The notes beneath the pieces were generated by a model. That model saw only the letters and a program-made list of their open reading frames with translations. It made no database searches and was not told where the DNA came from. Of a DNA stretch of 64,000 nt, positions 50,188 through 59,361 are shown one piece after another (positions within the stretch are counted from its first letter, which is position 1; each line of letters begins with the position of its first letter). The stretch covers positions 310,001 through 374,000 of the forward strand of contig DATMFO010000004.1 in assembly GCA_035556135.1 (NCBI GenBank). Reading direction: 5' to 3'. Source of the stretch: ZC4RG30 sp035556135. Its GTDB lineage: Bacteria; Pseudomonadota; Gammaproteobacteria; Steroidobacterales; Steroidobacteraceae. Position numbers and translations under genes: made by a program.

Positions 50188-51165
50188 ATGAAGAAGCCCG
50201 TCACCGTCACGATCACCGGCGCCGCCGGCCAGATCGGCTACGCCCTCGCCTTCCGCGTCGCCTCGGGGCAGCTTCTCGGCAACGACCAGCCCGTGAACCT
50301 GCACCTGCTGGAGATCACCCCGACATTGCCGGCGCTGCAGGGTGTGGTGATGGAACTGAACGACTGCGCCTTCCCGCTGCTCAACAAGGTGATCGCCACC
50401 GATGACGCGAAGGTTGCCTTCCGTGATTCCCAGGTCGCGCTGCTGGTTGGCGCGCGCCCGCGTGGCCCCGGCATGGAACGCAAGGACCTGCTGCTGGCCA
50501 ACGCGCAGATCTTCAGCGCGCAGGGCAAGGCCATGAACGAGGTGGCCGACCGCAACATCAGGGTCCTGGTGGTGGGCAATCCCGCCAACACCAATGCGCT
50601 GATCGCGCGTGCGAATGCGAAGGACCTGAATCCCCGCAATTTCACCGCAATGACGCGCCTGGACCACAACCGCGGCCTCTCGCAGCTGGCGGAAAAGACC
50701 GGCACGCACACCACCGACGTCCGCCGCTTCACCATCTGGGGCAACCACTCCTCCACGCAGTACCCGGACCTCTCGCATGCCACCGTGGCGGGCAAGCCGG
50801 CCAGGTCGCTGGTGGACCAGAAGTGGATCGAGGAGACCTTCATCCCGGTGGTGCAGCAGCGCGGCGCGGCCATCATCAAGGCGCGCGGTGCTTCCTCCGC
50901 CGCATCAGCCGCCGCGGCCGCCATCGACCATGTGCATACCTGGGTGAAGGGCACGGCGGAAGGGGACTGGGTGTCCATGGCCGTGCCCTCCGATGGCAGC
51001 TATGGCATTCCCGAGGGCGTCATCTACTCCTATCCGGTGACGACGAAGAACGGCGAATACGCCATCGTGCAGGGCCTTTCCGTTGATGAGTTCAGCCGCA
51101 AGCGCATGGATCTCTCGCACACCGAGCTGCGCGAAGAGCGCGACGGCGTGAAGGACCTGCTCTGA
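50188..51165 (+). CDS. mdh: malate dehydrogenase
   Basis: 325 residues. It is the cytosolic-type, NAD-dependent malate dehydrogenase of the group with N-terminus TVTITGAAGQIGYALAFRVASGQLLG. Substrate motifs are ARPRGPGMERKDLL (two arginines) and VGNPANTNALI; the catalytic pair is LDHNRG (Asp region) and IWGNHSSTQYPD (His). It interconverts malate and oxaloacetate in the TCA cycle. Length and motifs are normal. The ATG is the first residue of the Rossmann strand. A -10 lies upstream, between this gene and the divergent GntR operator. Confidence 0.96.
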   Translation: MKKPVTVTITGAAGQIGYALAFRVASGQLLGNDQPVNLHLLEITPTLPALQGVVMELNDCAFPLLNKVIATDDAKVAFRDSQVALLVGARPRGPGMERKDLLLANAQIFSAQGKAMNEVADRNIRVLVVGNPANTNALIARANAKDLNPRNFTAMTRLDHNRGLSQLAEKTGTHTTDVRRFTIWGNHSSTQYPDLSHATVAGKPARSLVDQKWIEETFIPVVQQRGAAIIKARGASSAASAAAAAIDHVHTWVKGTAEGDWVSMAVPSDGSYGIPEGVIYSYPVTTKNGEYAIVQGLSVDEFSRKRMDLSHTELREERDGVKDLL

Positions 51166-51208
51166 CCGGCAGATTGCCCTTCCCGCGCCCCTGACGCTCG
51201 CGCACAAT

Positions 51209-51240
51209 GCCCGGGAGTCCCTTCACGGGAGATCCCGGGC
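51209..51240 (+). promoter_or_regulatory. hairpin directly in front of the hybrid kinase start codon
   Basis: GCCCGGGA (51209-51216) pairs with TCCCGGGC (51233-51240), whose last base touches the ATG at 51241; an inner TCCC/GGGA stem extends it. The ribosome-binding GGGAGA is inside the stem. A possible -10, CACAAT (51203-51208), would start transcription within the left arm. Confidence 0.5.
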
Positions 51241-53862
51241 ATGGGTACGCAGACGGCCATGATGCTGTCCGGGCTGTCGACAGTTGCCCTGGTCGCGGCC
51301 ATGGTGTGGCTGCACCGGGCCTCCCTGGCGCGCGTACGGCGCAGCCACCAGGAAGCACTCGAGGCCCTGTCGTCCAGCGAGGAGCGCACCCGGCTGATCG
51401 TCGAGGGCGCCCTCGATGCCGTGGTAACCATCGACAGCAGCGGCAACATCATCGGCTGGAACACCCATGCTGAAGCCACCTTTGGCTGGAGCTGCGAAGA
51501 GGTGATGGGACGTGAGCTCAGCGCCATCATCATTCCCCCCCGCCATGCGGAGGCACACCACGCGGGCATGAAGCGCTACCTGGAAACCGGGCTGTCGCGC
51601 ATGCTCAACCGCCGCGTCGAACTCACCGCCCTGGACCGGAGCGGCCGCGAATTTCCCATCGAGATCGCGATCACGCCGCTGCGCACCAGCACCGGCGTGA
51701 GTTTCTGCGCCTTCGTGCGCGACATCACGCGGCGGCAGGAGGCGCTGGCGTCGCTGCACGACAGCGAGCGGCGCTTCCGCACACTGGCCGAGTCCGTGCC
51801 GCACCTGGTGTGGACCTGTCGTCCGGATGGCTGGTGCGATTTCCTCGGCCACCAGTGGGTGGAATACACCGGCCGGCCGCTGGAGGAGCAGCTCGGCTAC
51901 GGCTGGATGACGCACCTGCATGCCGATGACCAGGCCCGCGCGCAGGAGTCCTGGGCTGCTGCCGCGGCGCGCGGTGGCCAGTACGACGAGGAAATGCGGA
52001 TCCGCCGCCGCGATGGTGCGTACCGCTGGTTCAAGACCCGCGCGATCCCGCTCAAGGATGACGATGGCAGCATCGTGAAGTGGTTCGGAACCTGCACCGA
52101 CATCACCGACTACAAGGCCTTCCAGCACGAGATGCGCACGCAGATCGAGCGGCTCAGCCTGCTCGACCGCTGCACGCGCGCCATTGGCGAGCGACAGGAC
52201 CTGCGCGAGGTGTTCGAGGCCGTGCTCGACCGGCTGGAGACCGGCTTCGACATCGACTTCGGCTGCATCTGCACCTGGGACGCCGGACACGTGCTCACCG
52301 TGAACGGCGTCGGCGCCGCCAGCCGCAACCTCGTGCCTGCCCTGCAGCTGCTGCCGGGAACGCGCCTCGACAGCGAGGCCGAGGGACTGGGGCGCGCAAC
52401 ATCGGGCCACCTGGTGCACGAGCCGGACCTGGCGCGGGCGACGGCGGTTTTTTCGCGCCGCCTGGCGGCGGGGGGACTGGGCGCGGTGGTCTTCGCGCCG
52501 CTCACCGTCGAGAGCCGCATCTTTGGTGTGCTGGTGGCGGCGCGTCGCCAGCCCGACAGCTTCAGCAGCGCCGATTGCGAGTTCCTGCGGCAGCTCTCGG
52601 GGCACGTTGCGCTGGCAGCGCACCAGGCAGAGCTGTACAGCAACCTGCAAACCGCCTATGACGACCTGCGCCGGTCACAGCAGGCCGTGATGCAGCAGGA
52701 GCGGCTGCGCGCCGTGGGACAGATGGCCAGCGGCGTGGCCCACGACATCAACAATGCGCTTTCACCGGCGGCGCTCTACGTGCAATCCATCCTCGAGCGC
52801 GAACCGGACCTCAGTCCGCGCGTGCGCGAGCAGATGAAGGTGGTGGAGCAGGCCATCGGCAGCGTGGCCGACACCATCGAGCGCCTGCGTGAGTTCTACC
52901 GGGAACGCGAGCCACAGCAGCCGCGGGAGCCGGTGCATCCCAACGAGGCCATTGGACAGGCAATGGAGCTCACGCGCGCGCGCTGGCACGACATCCCGCA
53001 GCGCCGCGGGGTGGTGATCGAGCTGCAGATGGATCTGGCGCCCAACCTGCCGGCCATCGTCGCCACCGCCAGCGAGCTGCGTGACGCCATCACCAACCTC
53101 ATCCTCAACGCAGTGGATGCCATGCCGCAGGGCGGCGTGCTGGCGCTGCAATCCAGCCTGCTGCCAGGCGTGGGCCCGGAGGTGACGCCGCTGGTGCGGA
53201 TCGCAGTACGGGACACGGGCGTCGGCATGAGCGCGGAGACCCGGCGCCGCTGCCTGGAGCCCTTCTTCACCACCAAGGGGGAACTGGGCACCGGCCTCGG
53301 GCTGCCGATGGTGTACGGCATGCTCGAACGGCATGGCGGCCGCATCGAGATAGCAAGCGAGCCCGGCGCGGGCACCGAGATGTCCATGCTCTTTCCGGTT
53401 GCGCGCGTGCAGGCCAGCGACCCGGGCGCAGCCGCGCCCGCGACACCGCCAGCGCTGCATGTACTGCTGGTGGACGATGACCCGGTGCTGCTGCGCACGC
53501 TGCGCGAGATACTGGAGACCGATGGCCATCGCGTGGTGGCGGTGAACTCCGGCCAGGAAGGCATCGATGCCCTGCGCGAGATGCAGGCCAGGGGCGAGCA
53601 GCTGTCCGTCGTGATCACCGATCTCGGCATGCCGCATGTGGATGGCCGCCGCGTGGCCGCCGCGGCCAAGGCCCTGCCCACCCCCCCGGCCGTGATCATG
53701 CTCACCGGCTGGGGCCAGCGGCTGCTGGACGAAGGAGACATTCCGCCGCATGTGGACCGCATGCTGGGCAAGCCTCCGAGGCTGGCCCAGCTGCGGACGG
53801 CGCTGGCGGAACTGGCAGGCGGCGTGACCGGCGACAACCCCGCCCGCCCGCCGCTCAATTGA
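51241..53862 (+). CDS. PAS-PAS-GAF hybrid histidine kinase with receiver
   Basis: 873 residues. A single N-terminal transmembrane helix (MLSGLSTVALVAAMVWL), a first PAS domain (about 50-165), a second PAS with PAC motif (~175-295, ending RDGAYRWFKTRAIPL), a GAF domain (~300-460), a phosphoacceptor helix with VAHDINNALSP (H501), the ATPase domain (N-box NLILNAVDAMP, DTGVGMS, GTGLGLPMV) and a receiver with D794 in VITDLGMPH. It is a broad-input sensor whose target is not encoded nearby. A strong hairpin abuts the start codon. The next gene overlaps its stop. Confidence 0.92.
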   Translation: MGTQTAMMLSGLSTVALVAAMVWLHRASLARVRRSHQEALEALSSSEERTRLIVEGALDAVVTIDSSGNIIGWNTHAEATFGWSCEEVMGRELSAIIIPPRHAEAHHAGMKRYLETGLSRMLNRRVELTALDRSGREFPIEIAITPLRTSTGVSFCAFVRDITRRQEALASLHDSERRFRTLAESVPHLVWTCRPDGWCDFLGHQWVEYTGRPLEEQLGYGWMTHLHADDQARAQESWAAAAARGGQYDEEMRIRRRDGAYRWFKTRAIPLKDDDGSIVKWFGTCTDITDYKAFQHEMRTQIERLSLLDRCTRAIGERQDLREVFEAVLDRLETGFDIDFGCICTWDAGHVLTVNGVGAASRNLVPALQLLPGTRLDSEAEGLGRATSGHLVHEPDLARATAVFSRRLAAGGLGAVVFAPLTVESRIFGVLVAARRQPDSFSSADCEFLRQLSGHVALAAHQAELYSNLQTAYDDLRRSQQAVMQQERLRAVGQMASGVAHDINNALSPAALYVQSILEREPDLSPRVREQMKVVEQAIGSVADTIERLREFYREREPQQPREPVHPNEAIGQAMELTRARWHDIPQRRGVVIELQMDLAPNLPAIVATASELRDAITNLILNAVDAMPQGGVLALQSSLLPGVGPEVTPLVRIAVRDTGVGMSAETRRRCLEPFFTTKGELGTGLGLPMVYGMLERHGGRIEIASEPGAGTEMSMLFPVARVQASDPGAAAPATPPALHVLLVDDDPVLLRTLREILETDGHRVVAVNSGQEGIDALREMQARGEQLSVVITDLGMPHVDGRRVAAAAKALPTPPAVIMLTGWGQRLLDEGDIPPHVDRMLGKPPRLAQLRTALAELAGGVTGDNPARPPLN

Positions 53863-54725
53863 ACGCGCGCTTTACCGTCACTGCCCCGGTGCGCGGTTTG
53901 CCGGGTGGGCACCTCGCCATGGCACTGGCCGCGCTGCTGATCTCACTGCCGCGGCTGGCAACTGCGGCCGACGATGGTGCCGCCGTCAGCACCATCAACC
54001 ATGCCTTCGCCACCGAACTCGGCACCGGCGTCTACGACATGGGCGGACGCAGCATCTTCGTGATCCGCGTGACGCCGCAGCACGAAATGCGCGCCGCGCG
54101 TGACCACCGTCCGGGCCTGCGCGTGGTGGCGCCCATCGCCGCCGGCTCGTTCGACTTCAATCCCTTCGACAGCATCGAGGCGGATGTGCCGGATCGCGTG
54201 GACAGCTTCAGCCTGATGCCCGGCGTTGAGATCGATCTGCTGCAGGGCAATGACTGGGTGCTCACGCCCTGGCTGCGCGTGGGCGGCAGTTTCTCTGACG
54301 GCCAGAGCGACGGACTGATGTATGGCGCCGGCGCGCGCCTGGCCTGGACGGGCAAGCGCGGAGCCGTGGAGATGCAGCGCCTGCATGAGCTGTCGCTGGT
54401 GAGCATCGACTACGCCGCGGCCATTCCCGATGACCGCTTCCTGCGGCTGCGCAATGCGCTGGACCTGCGCCAGCAGTCCTTGCGCGTGACGCCTGCACGC
54501 CGGCTGATGATGGGCCTGTATGCCATCGTGGACATCGTGCCGGATCCACCGGCGCTGCCCGTGGAAGCCGGCGAGCAGTCAGTGGTGCAGCTGGAACTGG
54601 GCATCACCGTGAACACCGAGCCCCGCCCCCGCATCGGCAGTTGGCGCTGGCCCCGCCTGGGCTTCGGCTATCGCGTGGCGGGGGAGTTCTCCGGCTGGCG
54701 CATCGTGATCGGCGCGCCGTTCTAG
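53859..54725 (+). CDS. uncharacterised exported protein, beta-rich
   Basis: 288 residues from the TTG that overlaps the kinase stop; GTG 53889 is an alternative that keeps the signal peptide (LAMALAALLISLPRLATAAD). The mature part is strand-rich: GSFDFNPFDSIEADVP, LMPGVEIDLLQGNDWVLTPWLRVGGSFSDGQSDGLMYGAGARLAW, and a C-terminal WRWPRLGFGYRVAGEFSGWRIVIGAPF ending in phenylalanine, as expected of an outer-membrane barrel. I do not recognise a family. The overlap with the kinase suggests co-expression. Confidence 0.7.
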   Translation: MNARFTVTAPVRGLPGGHLAMALAALLISLPRLATAADDGAAVSTINHAFATELGTGVYDMGGRSIFVIRVTPQHEMRAARDHRPGLRVVAPIAAGSFDFNPFDSIEADVPDRVDSFSLMPGVEIDLLQGNDWVLTPWLRVGGSFSDGQSDGLMYGAGARLAWTGKRGAVEMQRLHELSLVSIDYAAAIPDDRFLRLRNALDLRQQSLRVTPARRLMMGLYAIVDIVPDPPALPVEAGEQSVVQLELGITVNTEPRPRIGSWRWPRLGFGYRVAGEFSGWRIVIGAPF

Positions 54726-55360
54726 GGAAAGAACTCCGCGCCCGGCGGCCGTCCCGCGCTGCCCCAGCGCTCGGAGGAATCCCAGTGCTCGCTGATGAGC
54801 CCCGTGGCGTCATCCACGCGGAACACGTCGAACCAGGTCATCTCGTAGATTTCCTCCGGGTGCTCGCGGTCGCGCACCTTGCGAGCCCACATCACCATCA
54901 CGATGTCGCGCTCGGCGATGATGTCGATGATGGGGAAGCGCGACACCGGCTCCACCTCGCGCTTCGGCCGTGCACGGCTCATGGTGGCGACGAAGGCGTC
55001 GCGGCCGGACTCCACATTGGGATTGTGCTGGATGTATTCGGGCGCCATGAATTCCGCGGCGCGTTCCATGTGGCCCGCCTCATAGACGATGCGCCAGAAG
55101 TCGTACACATGCTTCTTGTTGCGCGCCAGCTTCGGATCATTGCTGGCCAGCAGGGCATGCTGGTCCGCGGCCACCGTCAGCGGTGCCAGTGGCTTGCCCG
55201 ACACGGACATGCCGGGTGCGGGTCGCGCTGCCGGAGCGGGCGCGGCATTGGTGGCTGCGGCTGCGCCGGCTTCGGGCGCCGCTTGCGCGGCGGGCTGCCT
55301 GTCGCAGCCGGCAACGGCAATCACGCACGCCAGCAACGTGAACAGCATGGATTTGCGCAT
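54722..55360 (-). CDS. SnoaL-like lipoprotein
   Basis: About 212 residues. Lipoprotein signal with IAVAGCDR. An Ala/Pro-rich linker follows, then a SnoaL/NTF2-like domain (LARNKKHVYDFWRIVYEAGHMERAAEFMAPEYIQHNP, VESGRDAFVATMSRARP, MVMWARKVRDREHPEEIYEMTWFDVFRVDDATGLISEHWDSSE). These cone-like pockets bind small hydrophobic molecules, sometimes with catalysis. ATG 55360 lies 6 bp after GGGAGG; ATG 55366 is too close. Convergent with the exported protein, overlapping by 4 bp. Confidence 0.82.
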   Translation of the reverse strand: MRKSMLFTLLACVIAVAGCDRQPAAQAAPEAGAAAATNAAPAPAARPAPGMSVSGKPLAPLTVAADQHALLASNDPKLARNKKHVYDFWRIVYEAGHMERAAEFMAPEYIQHNPNVESGRDAFVATMSRARPKREVEPVSRFPIIDIIAERDIVMVMWARKVRDREHPEEIYEMTWFDVFRVDDATGLISEHWDSSERWGSAGRPPGAEFFP

Positions 55361-55421
55361 GGTCATCCTCCCATCGGCTTTGCGCCGATTGTGCCAGCGC
55401 CGCAGATGGCCGTCGCCTGCG

Positions 55422-57086
55422 CTAGCGTCCCCGCGCGAAGAATGACTCAGTGCGGATCAGGTTTGCCAGCCGGCAGTAGTGCCAGGCGGGATCCTTCACC
55501 GCCAGGCCGCTGCCGCAGGTGGCCGGGTGCGGCAGGGGAAATTCCTCCAGCGGGTCCTCGGCCAGGCTGAAGAACTGGCAGGCGTCGTGCTCCACCTTCT
55601 CGGTGCAGATGACCTTGTAGCTGCCATTGCGCGCCGCCACCTGGCGGGTGCTGTTGGTCATCAGGTTCAGCGATTCGGTGAGCAGGTAGCCCTGGTCGGG
55701 ATCGCGCAGACGCTGTGCCCTGCCATTCACGATGGGAAGCAGCGACACGCCGTCGACATCGAAGCTCCCCTTGCCATCCCCGCTCGCCACCTTCGCCGGC
55801 GCCTTGAGTCCCGCCATCTCGAGGATCGTGGGGAAGAGGTCCACCACGTGCACAAACTCGCCGCTGCTGCGGGCGGCGCCGATGCCAGGCCCGCGGATGG
55901 CCAGCGGCACACGCGCACCGCTCTCATACGCCGTGCCCTTGCCGCGCCCTTTGCGCGTGATGTAGAGGCTGTCGATCATGTCCAGGTTCGGCCGCCCGTA
56001 CATCGGCGTGCCGTTGTCGCCGACGTAGATCACGATGGTGTTGGCGTCCAGCGCCTCCACGCCGGCCAGCAGCTTGCCGAGCAGCGTGTCGTGCGCGTTG
56101 GTCATGGCGCGGTTCAGCGCCTCGCCCGTGCAACTGCCCGTGGTGTTGGTGCCGAAGGTGCCATTGCAGGCGCGCATCTCGGCGCGGCTGGGCGCATCCA
56201 GCAGGTCGGCGTCCGGCACCGCCATGGCGCTGGGCTGCTGGTTGGAGGTCGCATGGGCGAGATTGAAGGCCACCCAGGCGAACCATGGCCTTGCAGGTGC
56301 CGCGCGCTCGCGGCCGCCGATCCACTCCAGCGCATCGGCCACCTTGACCACGTCGGCGAAGCGGGTGGGCGCGATACCCGGCAGCGATTTCAGTGGTGGC
56401 TGCTCCACCCGCCACTGGTCGGCAGGTGTGCCGGCGTCCTGCACGAAGTACTCATAGTCCCAGTAGCCACGGATGGCCGCATGCAGGTTGCCCCGGAAGT
56501 ACTCGAAGCCGGCCTCCCTGGGCTTCATGCCGGGATACGGTTGTGCACCACCGGGCATGCCCGAAAGATGCCATTTGCCGAACAGGCCCGTGCTGTAGCC
56601 GCCCTCGTCCCTGAGCCGCTGCACGAATGAAGTGTGGTGCTGCGAGAGCGGATCGGTGTAGTTGATGACGTTCACCTTGCCCGCGAACAGGCCGGTGAGG
56701 ATGGAAGCGCGCGTGGGCGAGCAGAAGGGCTGCGCCCACACATTGGAGAAGGTGATGCCCTGGCGGGCCAGCTGGTTGAGGTTGGGTGTGGAGGCAGGAT
56801 GGCCGCTGATCGAGCGGTAGGCGGGATGATTCAGGCCCGAGGGTCCATACCGCTGCGTGAGCCCCTCGAGCAGCCCGGGGTACATGCCCGACGTCGCGTC
56901 GATGCCGATGTCGTCGGAGATGATGAGCAGTATGTTCGGACGAGTAGCCGCTGCGGCGGATTGCACCGCCTGTGGCGGGCTCGCGGCCCGCAGCGGGAAC
57001 GCGGCTGGCACCAGCGCCAGCGCCGTCAGCAGCAACACGACGCGTGCCCGGCCACTGCTCGCCATGTTCTTCACTGCGCTGGCCAT
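55422..57086 (-). CDS. type I sulfatase (arylsulfatase family)
   Basis: 554 residues. A Sec signal peptide (VVLLLTALALVPAAFPLRAAS) is followed by metal site PNILLIISDDIG and the modification motif CSPTR (Cys at about 122), where Cys becomes formylglycine. Further landmarks: FGKWHLSG, IVIYVGDNGTP and TAYESGARVPLAIRGPG. It would hydrolyse sulfate esters in the periplasm. Activity needs a formylglycine-generating enzyme, which is not in the window. GGAGAG lies 4 bp before the ATG. The substrate is unknown. Confidence 0.92.
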   Translation of the reverse strand: MASAVKNMASSGRARVVLLLTALALVPAAFPLRAASPPQAVQSAAAATRPNILLIISDDIGIDATSGMYPGLLEGLTQRYGPSGLNHPAYRSISGHPASTPNLNQLARQGITFSNVWAQPFCSPTRASILTGLFAGKVNVINYTDPLSQHHTSFVQRLRDEGGYSTGLFGKWHLSGMPGGAQPYPGMKPREAGFEYFRGNLHAAIRGYWDYEYFVQDAGTPADQWRVEQPPLKSLPGIAPTRFADVVKVADALEWIGGRERAAPARPWFAWVAFNLAHATSNQQPSAMAVPDADLLDAPSRAEMRACNGTFGTNTTGSCTGEALNRAMTNAHDTLLGKLLAGVEALDANTIVIYVGDNGTPMYGRPNLDMIDSLYITRKGRGKGTAYESGARVPLAIRGPGIGAARSSGEFVHVVDLFPTILEMAGLKAPAKVASGDGKGSFDVDGVSLLPIVNGRAQRLRDPDQGYLLTESLNLMTNSTRQVAARNGSYKVICTEKVEHDACQFFSLAEDPLEEFPLPHPATCGSGLAVKDPAWHYCRLANLIRTESFFARGR

Positions 57087-57183
57087 GATGCTCTCCAGAG
57101 GGCGGGTTGAAGCTGCCGAGGTTACCCGCTGCCCGCTGGCGCCGGTCACGCCTTCGCGCTGCGGGTGATAACCACTCCCGCGC

Positions 57184-58077
57184 TCAACCCTGCCGCCTGG
57201 CCGCGCGCGCCGTCTCGATGAAGCCTCGCAGGTAGCTGGTGGCGGCATCGGCCTCCCGCATTCCCAGGTGGATCTGCTTGGGCACGCCCTTCCTGCCCAG
57301 CCGCACGGGCACCACTGCGGCGCGCGTGGCGTTCTCGCGCACCAGCCACTTCGGCAGCGCTGCCACGCCGCGCCCGGCGGCCACCATCTGGAGCATCAGG
57401 TCGGTGGATTCCACCGTGCGGTGCTCGCGCGGCATCACCCCGGCCGGCGTGAGGAACAGCGTGAAGACGTCCAGCCGCTCCTGCTGCACCGGGTAGCTGA
57501 TCAGCACCTCCCCCGCGAGCTGCGCTGGCTCCACGTGCCTGGCGCGCGCCAGCGGATGCCGGTGCCCGACCACCAGCACCTGCTCGTAGTCGAACACGGG
57601 CACGAATTGCAGTCCCGCGCGTGGCTCCGGATCGGGCGTGACCACCAGGTCGATCTCGTGGTCCAGCAGCGCGCCGATGCCGCCGAAGCGGAATCTCTGC
57701 TTCACGTCGACATCGACATCGGGCCAGCGTGGCAGGTAGCGCTCGACCACCTTCAGCAGCCACTGGTAGCAGGGGTGGCATTCCATGCCGATGCGCAGGT
57801 TGCCGCGCGTGCCGCGCGCAAAGGCCCTGAGCGACTGTTCCGCGTGCTCGATCTGCGGCAGCAACCGGTTCGCCACCTCCAGCAGGTGCTCACCGGCCTG
57901 GGTGAGTTGCAGCGAACGCCCCTCGCGCCGCCACAGCGGTGCGCCCACGGCGCGCTCCAGCTTGCCGATGGCATGGCTCAGGGCCGACTGGGTGAGATGG
58001 AGGTCCCGCGCAGCCGCGGTGAGCGAACCCTGCCGCTCCACTGCCCGCATGATGGCCAGGTGGCTGCGTTCCAGCAT
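57184..58077 (-). CDS. metR: LysR regulator, MetR-like
   Basis: 297 residues. The N-terminal HTH (SHLAIMRAVERQGSLTAAARDLHLTQSALSHAIGKLERAVGAPLWRREGRSLQLTQAG) and the effector domain starting RIGMECHPCYQWLLKVVERYL match MetR, which senses homocysteine. ECHPCYQWL is a MetR-like pocket sequence. It is divergent from a MetE-C-like methyltransferase gene, the classical metR-metE layout. A perfect TGAA-N5-TTCA box lies 11 bp upstream, so it probably controls itself and the neighbour. Its -10 (CATAGA) would end 6 bp before the ATG. Confidence 0.87.
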   Translation of the reverse strand: MLERSHLAIMRAVERQGSLTAAARDLHLTQSALSHAIGKLERAVGAPLWRREGRSLQLTQAGEHLLEVANRLLPQIEHAEQSLRAFARGTRGNLRIGMECHPCYQWLLKVVERYLPRWPDVDVDVKQRFRFGGIGALLDHEIDLVVTPDPEPRAGLQFVPVFDYEQVLVVGHRHPLARARHVEPAQLAGEVLISYPVQQERLDVFTLFLTPAGVMPREHRTVESTDLMLQMVAAGRGVAALPKWLVRENATRAAVVPVRLGRKGVPKQIHLGMREADAATSYLRGFIETARAARRQG

Positions 58078-58087
58078 GGATCATCTA

Positions 58088-58100
58088 TGAATAAATTTCA
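58088..58100. promoter_or_regulatory. MetR-type binding box
   Basis: TGAA-TAAAT-TTCA, a perfect match to the MetR consensus TGAANNNNNTTCA. A weaker partner, TGAA-AATAT-ATCA (58109-58121), follows in the unusually AT-rich gap between the regulator and the methyltransferase gene. Paired boxes are normal for LysR regulators. Confidence 0.6.
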
Positions 58101-58159
58101 TGAATACCTGAAAATATATCATTTTGGTTCATTCAATGACCCCACTAGCATTGCCGGCC

Positions 58160-59311
58160 ATGCAAACCCGCAATACCCCGGGTCCCGCCGTGGACTCACA
58201 CCCCGCCCTGCCCGCCCGTTACGACCATGTGGGCAGCTTCCTGCGCCCTGCCTACCTGCTGGAGGCGCGCGCCAAACGCGCCAGGGGGGAAATCAGCGCC
58301 GCTGACCTGCGGCAGGTGGAAGACCGCGCCATCACCGAGATCGTGCGTTTCCAGGAAAGTGTCGGCATGAAGGCCATCACCGACGGCGAGTACCGGCGCA
58401 CTTACTTCCACATCGACTTCCTCGACCAGCTCGGTGGCGTGAAGACCAGCGACCCGGTCATCGTGGAGAAGCCCGATGGCAGTCGCGAACTGGCGCCGCC
58501 GGTGATGCGCGTGGTGGACAAGGTGCGGCATGACCGCCCCATCCAGCTCGCCGACTACCAGTACCTGCAGGGCCAGCTCTCGCCCGGCAGCGTGGCGAAG
58601 GTGACCATTCCCTCGCCCACCATGCTGCACTTCCGCGGCGGCCGCGCCGGCATCAGCAAGGATGCCTATCCGGAGCTCGACCCGGCTTTCTACGATGACG
58701 TGGCGCGCGCCTATGGCGATGAGCTGCGCTCGCTGTACGACGCCGGCTGCCGCTACGTGCAGATGGACGACACCAACCTCGCCTACCTCTGCGACCCGAA
58801 GATGCGCGAGGCGGCCAAGGCGCGCGGCGACGACCCGAACGAGCTGCCGCACCGCTATGCCATGTTCGTGAACAAGGTGGTGGCGCACAAGCCGGCGGGC
58901 ATGCTGCTGGCCATGCACCTGTGCCGCGGCAATTTCCAGAGCACGCACGCCGCCAGCGGCAACTACGAGCCGGTGGCCGAGGCGCTGCTTTCCGAGATGG
59001 ACATCGACGCGTACTTCCTCGAATACGACGACGAACGTTCCGGAGATTTCCGCCCGCTGCGCTTCCTGAAGAAGGGCAAGACCGCGGTGCTGGGCCTGAT
59101 CACCACCAAGGTGGGCGATCTGGAGGACCGCGACCTGCTGAAGCGCCGCATCGAGGAGGCGGCGAAATACGCTCCGCTGGAGCAGCTCGCACTGTCCCCG
59201 CAGTGTGGCTTCGCCAGCAGCGCCGAGGGCAACGACATCAGCTGGGACAACCAGCGCCGCAAGCTGGAGCTGGTGATCGGCGTGGCCCGCGACGTCTGGG
59301 GCGACAAGTAG
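58160..59311 (+). CDS. MetE C-terminal-domain-like methyltransferase (cobalamin-independent methionine synthase family)
   Basis: About 383 residues; only the catalytic barrel of MetE, as in YxjG/YxjH or archaeal MetE. Motifs: YDHVGSFLRPAYLLEAR at the start, ITDGEYRRTYFHIDF, VTIPSPTMLHFR, CRYVQMDDTNLAYLCD (binding Asp), LAMHLCRGNFQ (zinc His and Cys) and LALSPQCGFASS (second zinc Cys). It probably transfers a methyl group to a thiol, homocysteine or a relative; the methyl donor is uncertain because the N-terminal folate domain is missing. ATG 58136 is another start; neither has a Shine-Dalgarno. Confidence 0.88.
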   Translation: MQTRNTPGPAVDSHPALPARYDHVGSFLRPAYLLEARAKRARGEISAADLRQVEDRAITEIVRFQESVGMKAITDGEYRRTYFHIDFLDQLGGVKTSDPVIVEKPDGSRELAPPVMRVVDKVRHDRPIQLADYQYLQGQLSPGSVAKVTIPSPTMLHFRGGRAGISKDAYPELDPAFYDDVARAYGDELRSLYDAGCRYVQMDDTNLAYLCDPKMREAAKARGDDPNELPHRYAMFVNKVVAHKPAGMLLAMHLCRGNFQSTHAASGNYEPVAEALLSEMDIDAYFLEYDDERSGDFRPLRFLKKGKTAVLGLITTKVGDLEDRDLLKRRIEEAAKYAPLEQLALSPQCGFASSAEGNDISWDNQRRKLELVIGVARDVWGDK

Positions 59312-59361
59312 CGTTCGCGGCGGGGCCAGCCCTGCCGCCTTCCCTCCACGGCGCAGCCGCC

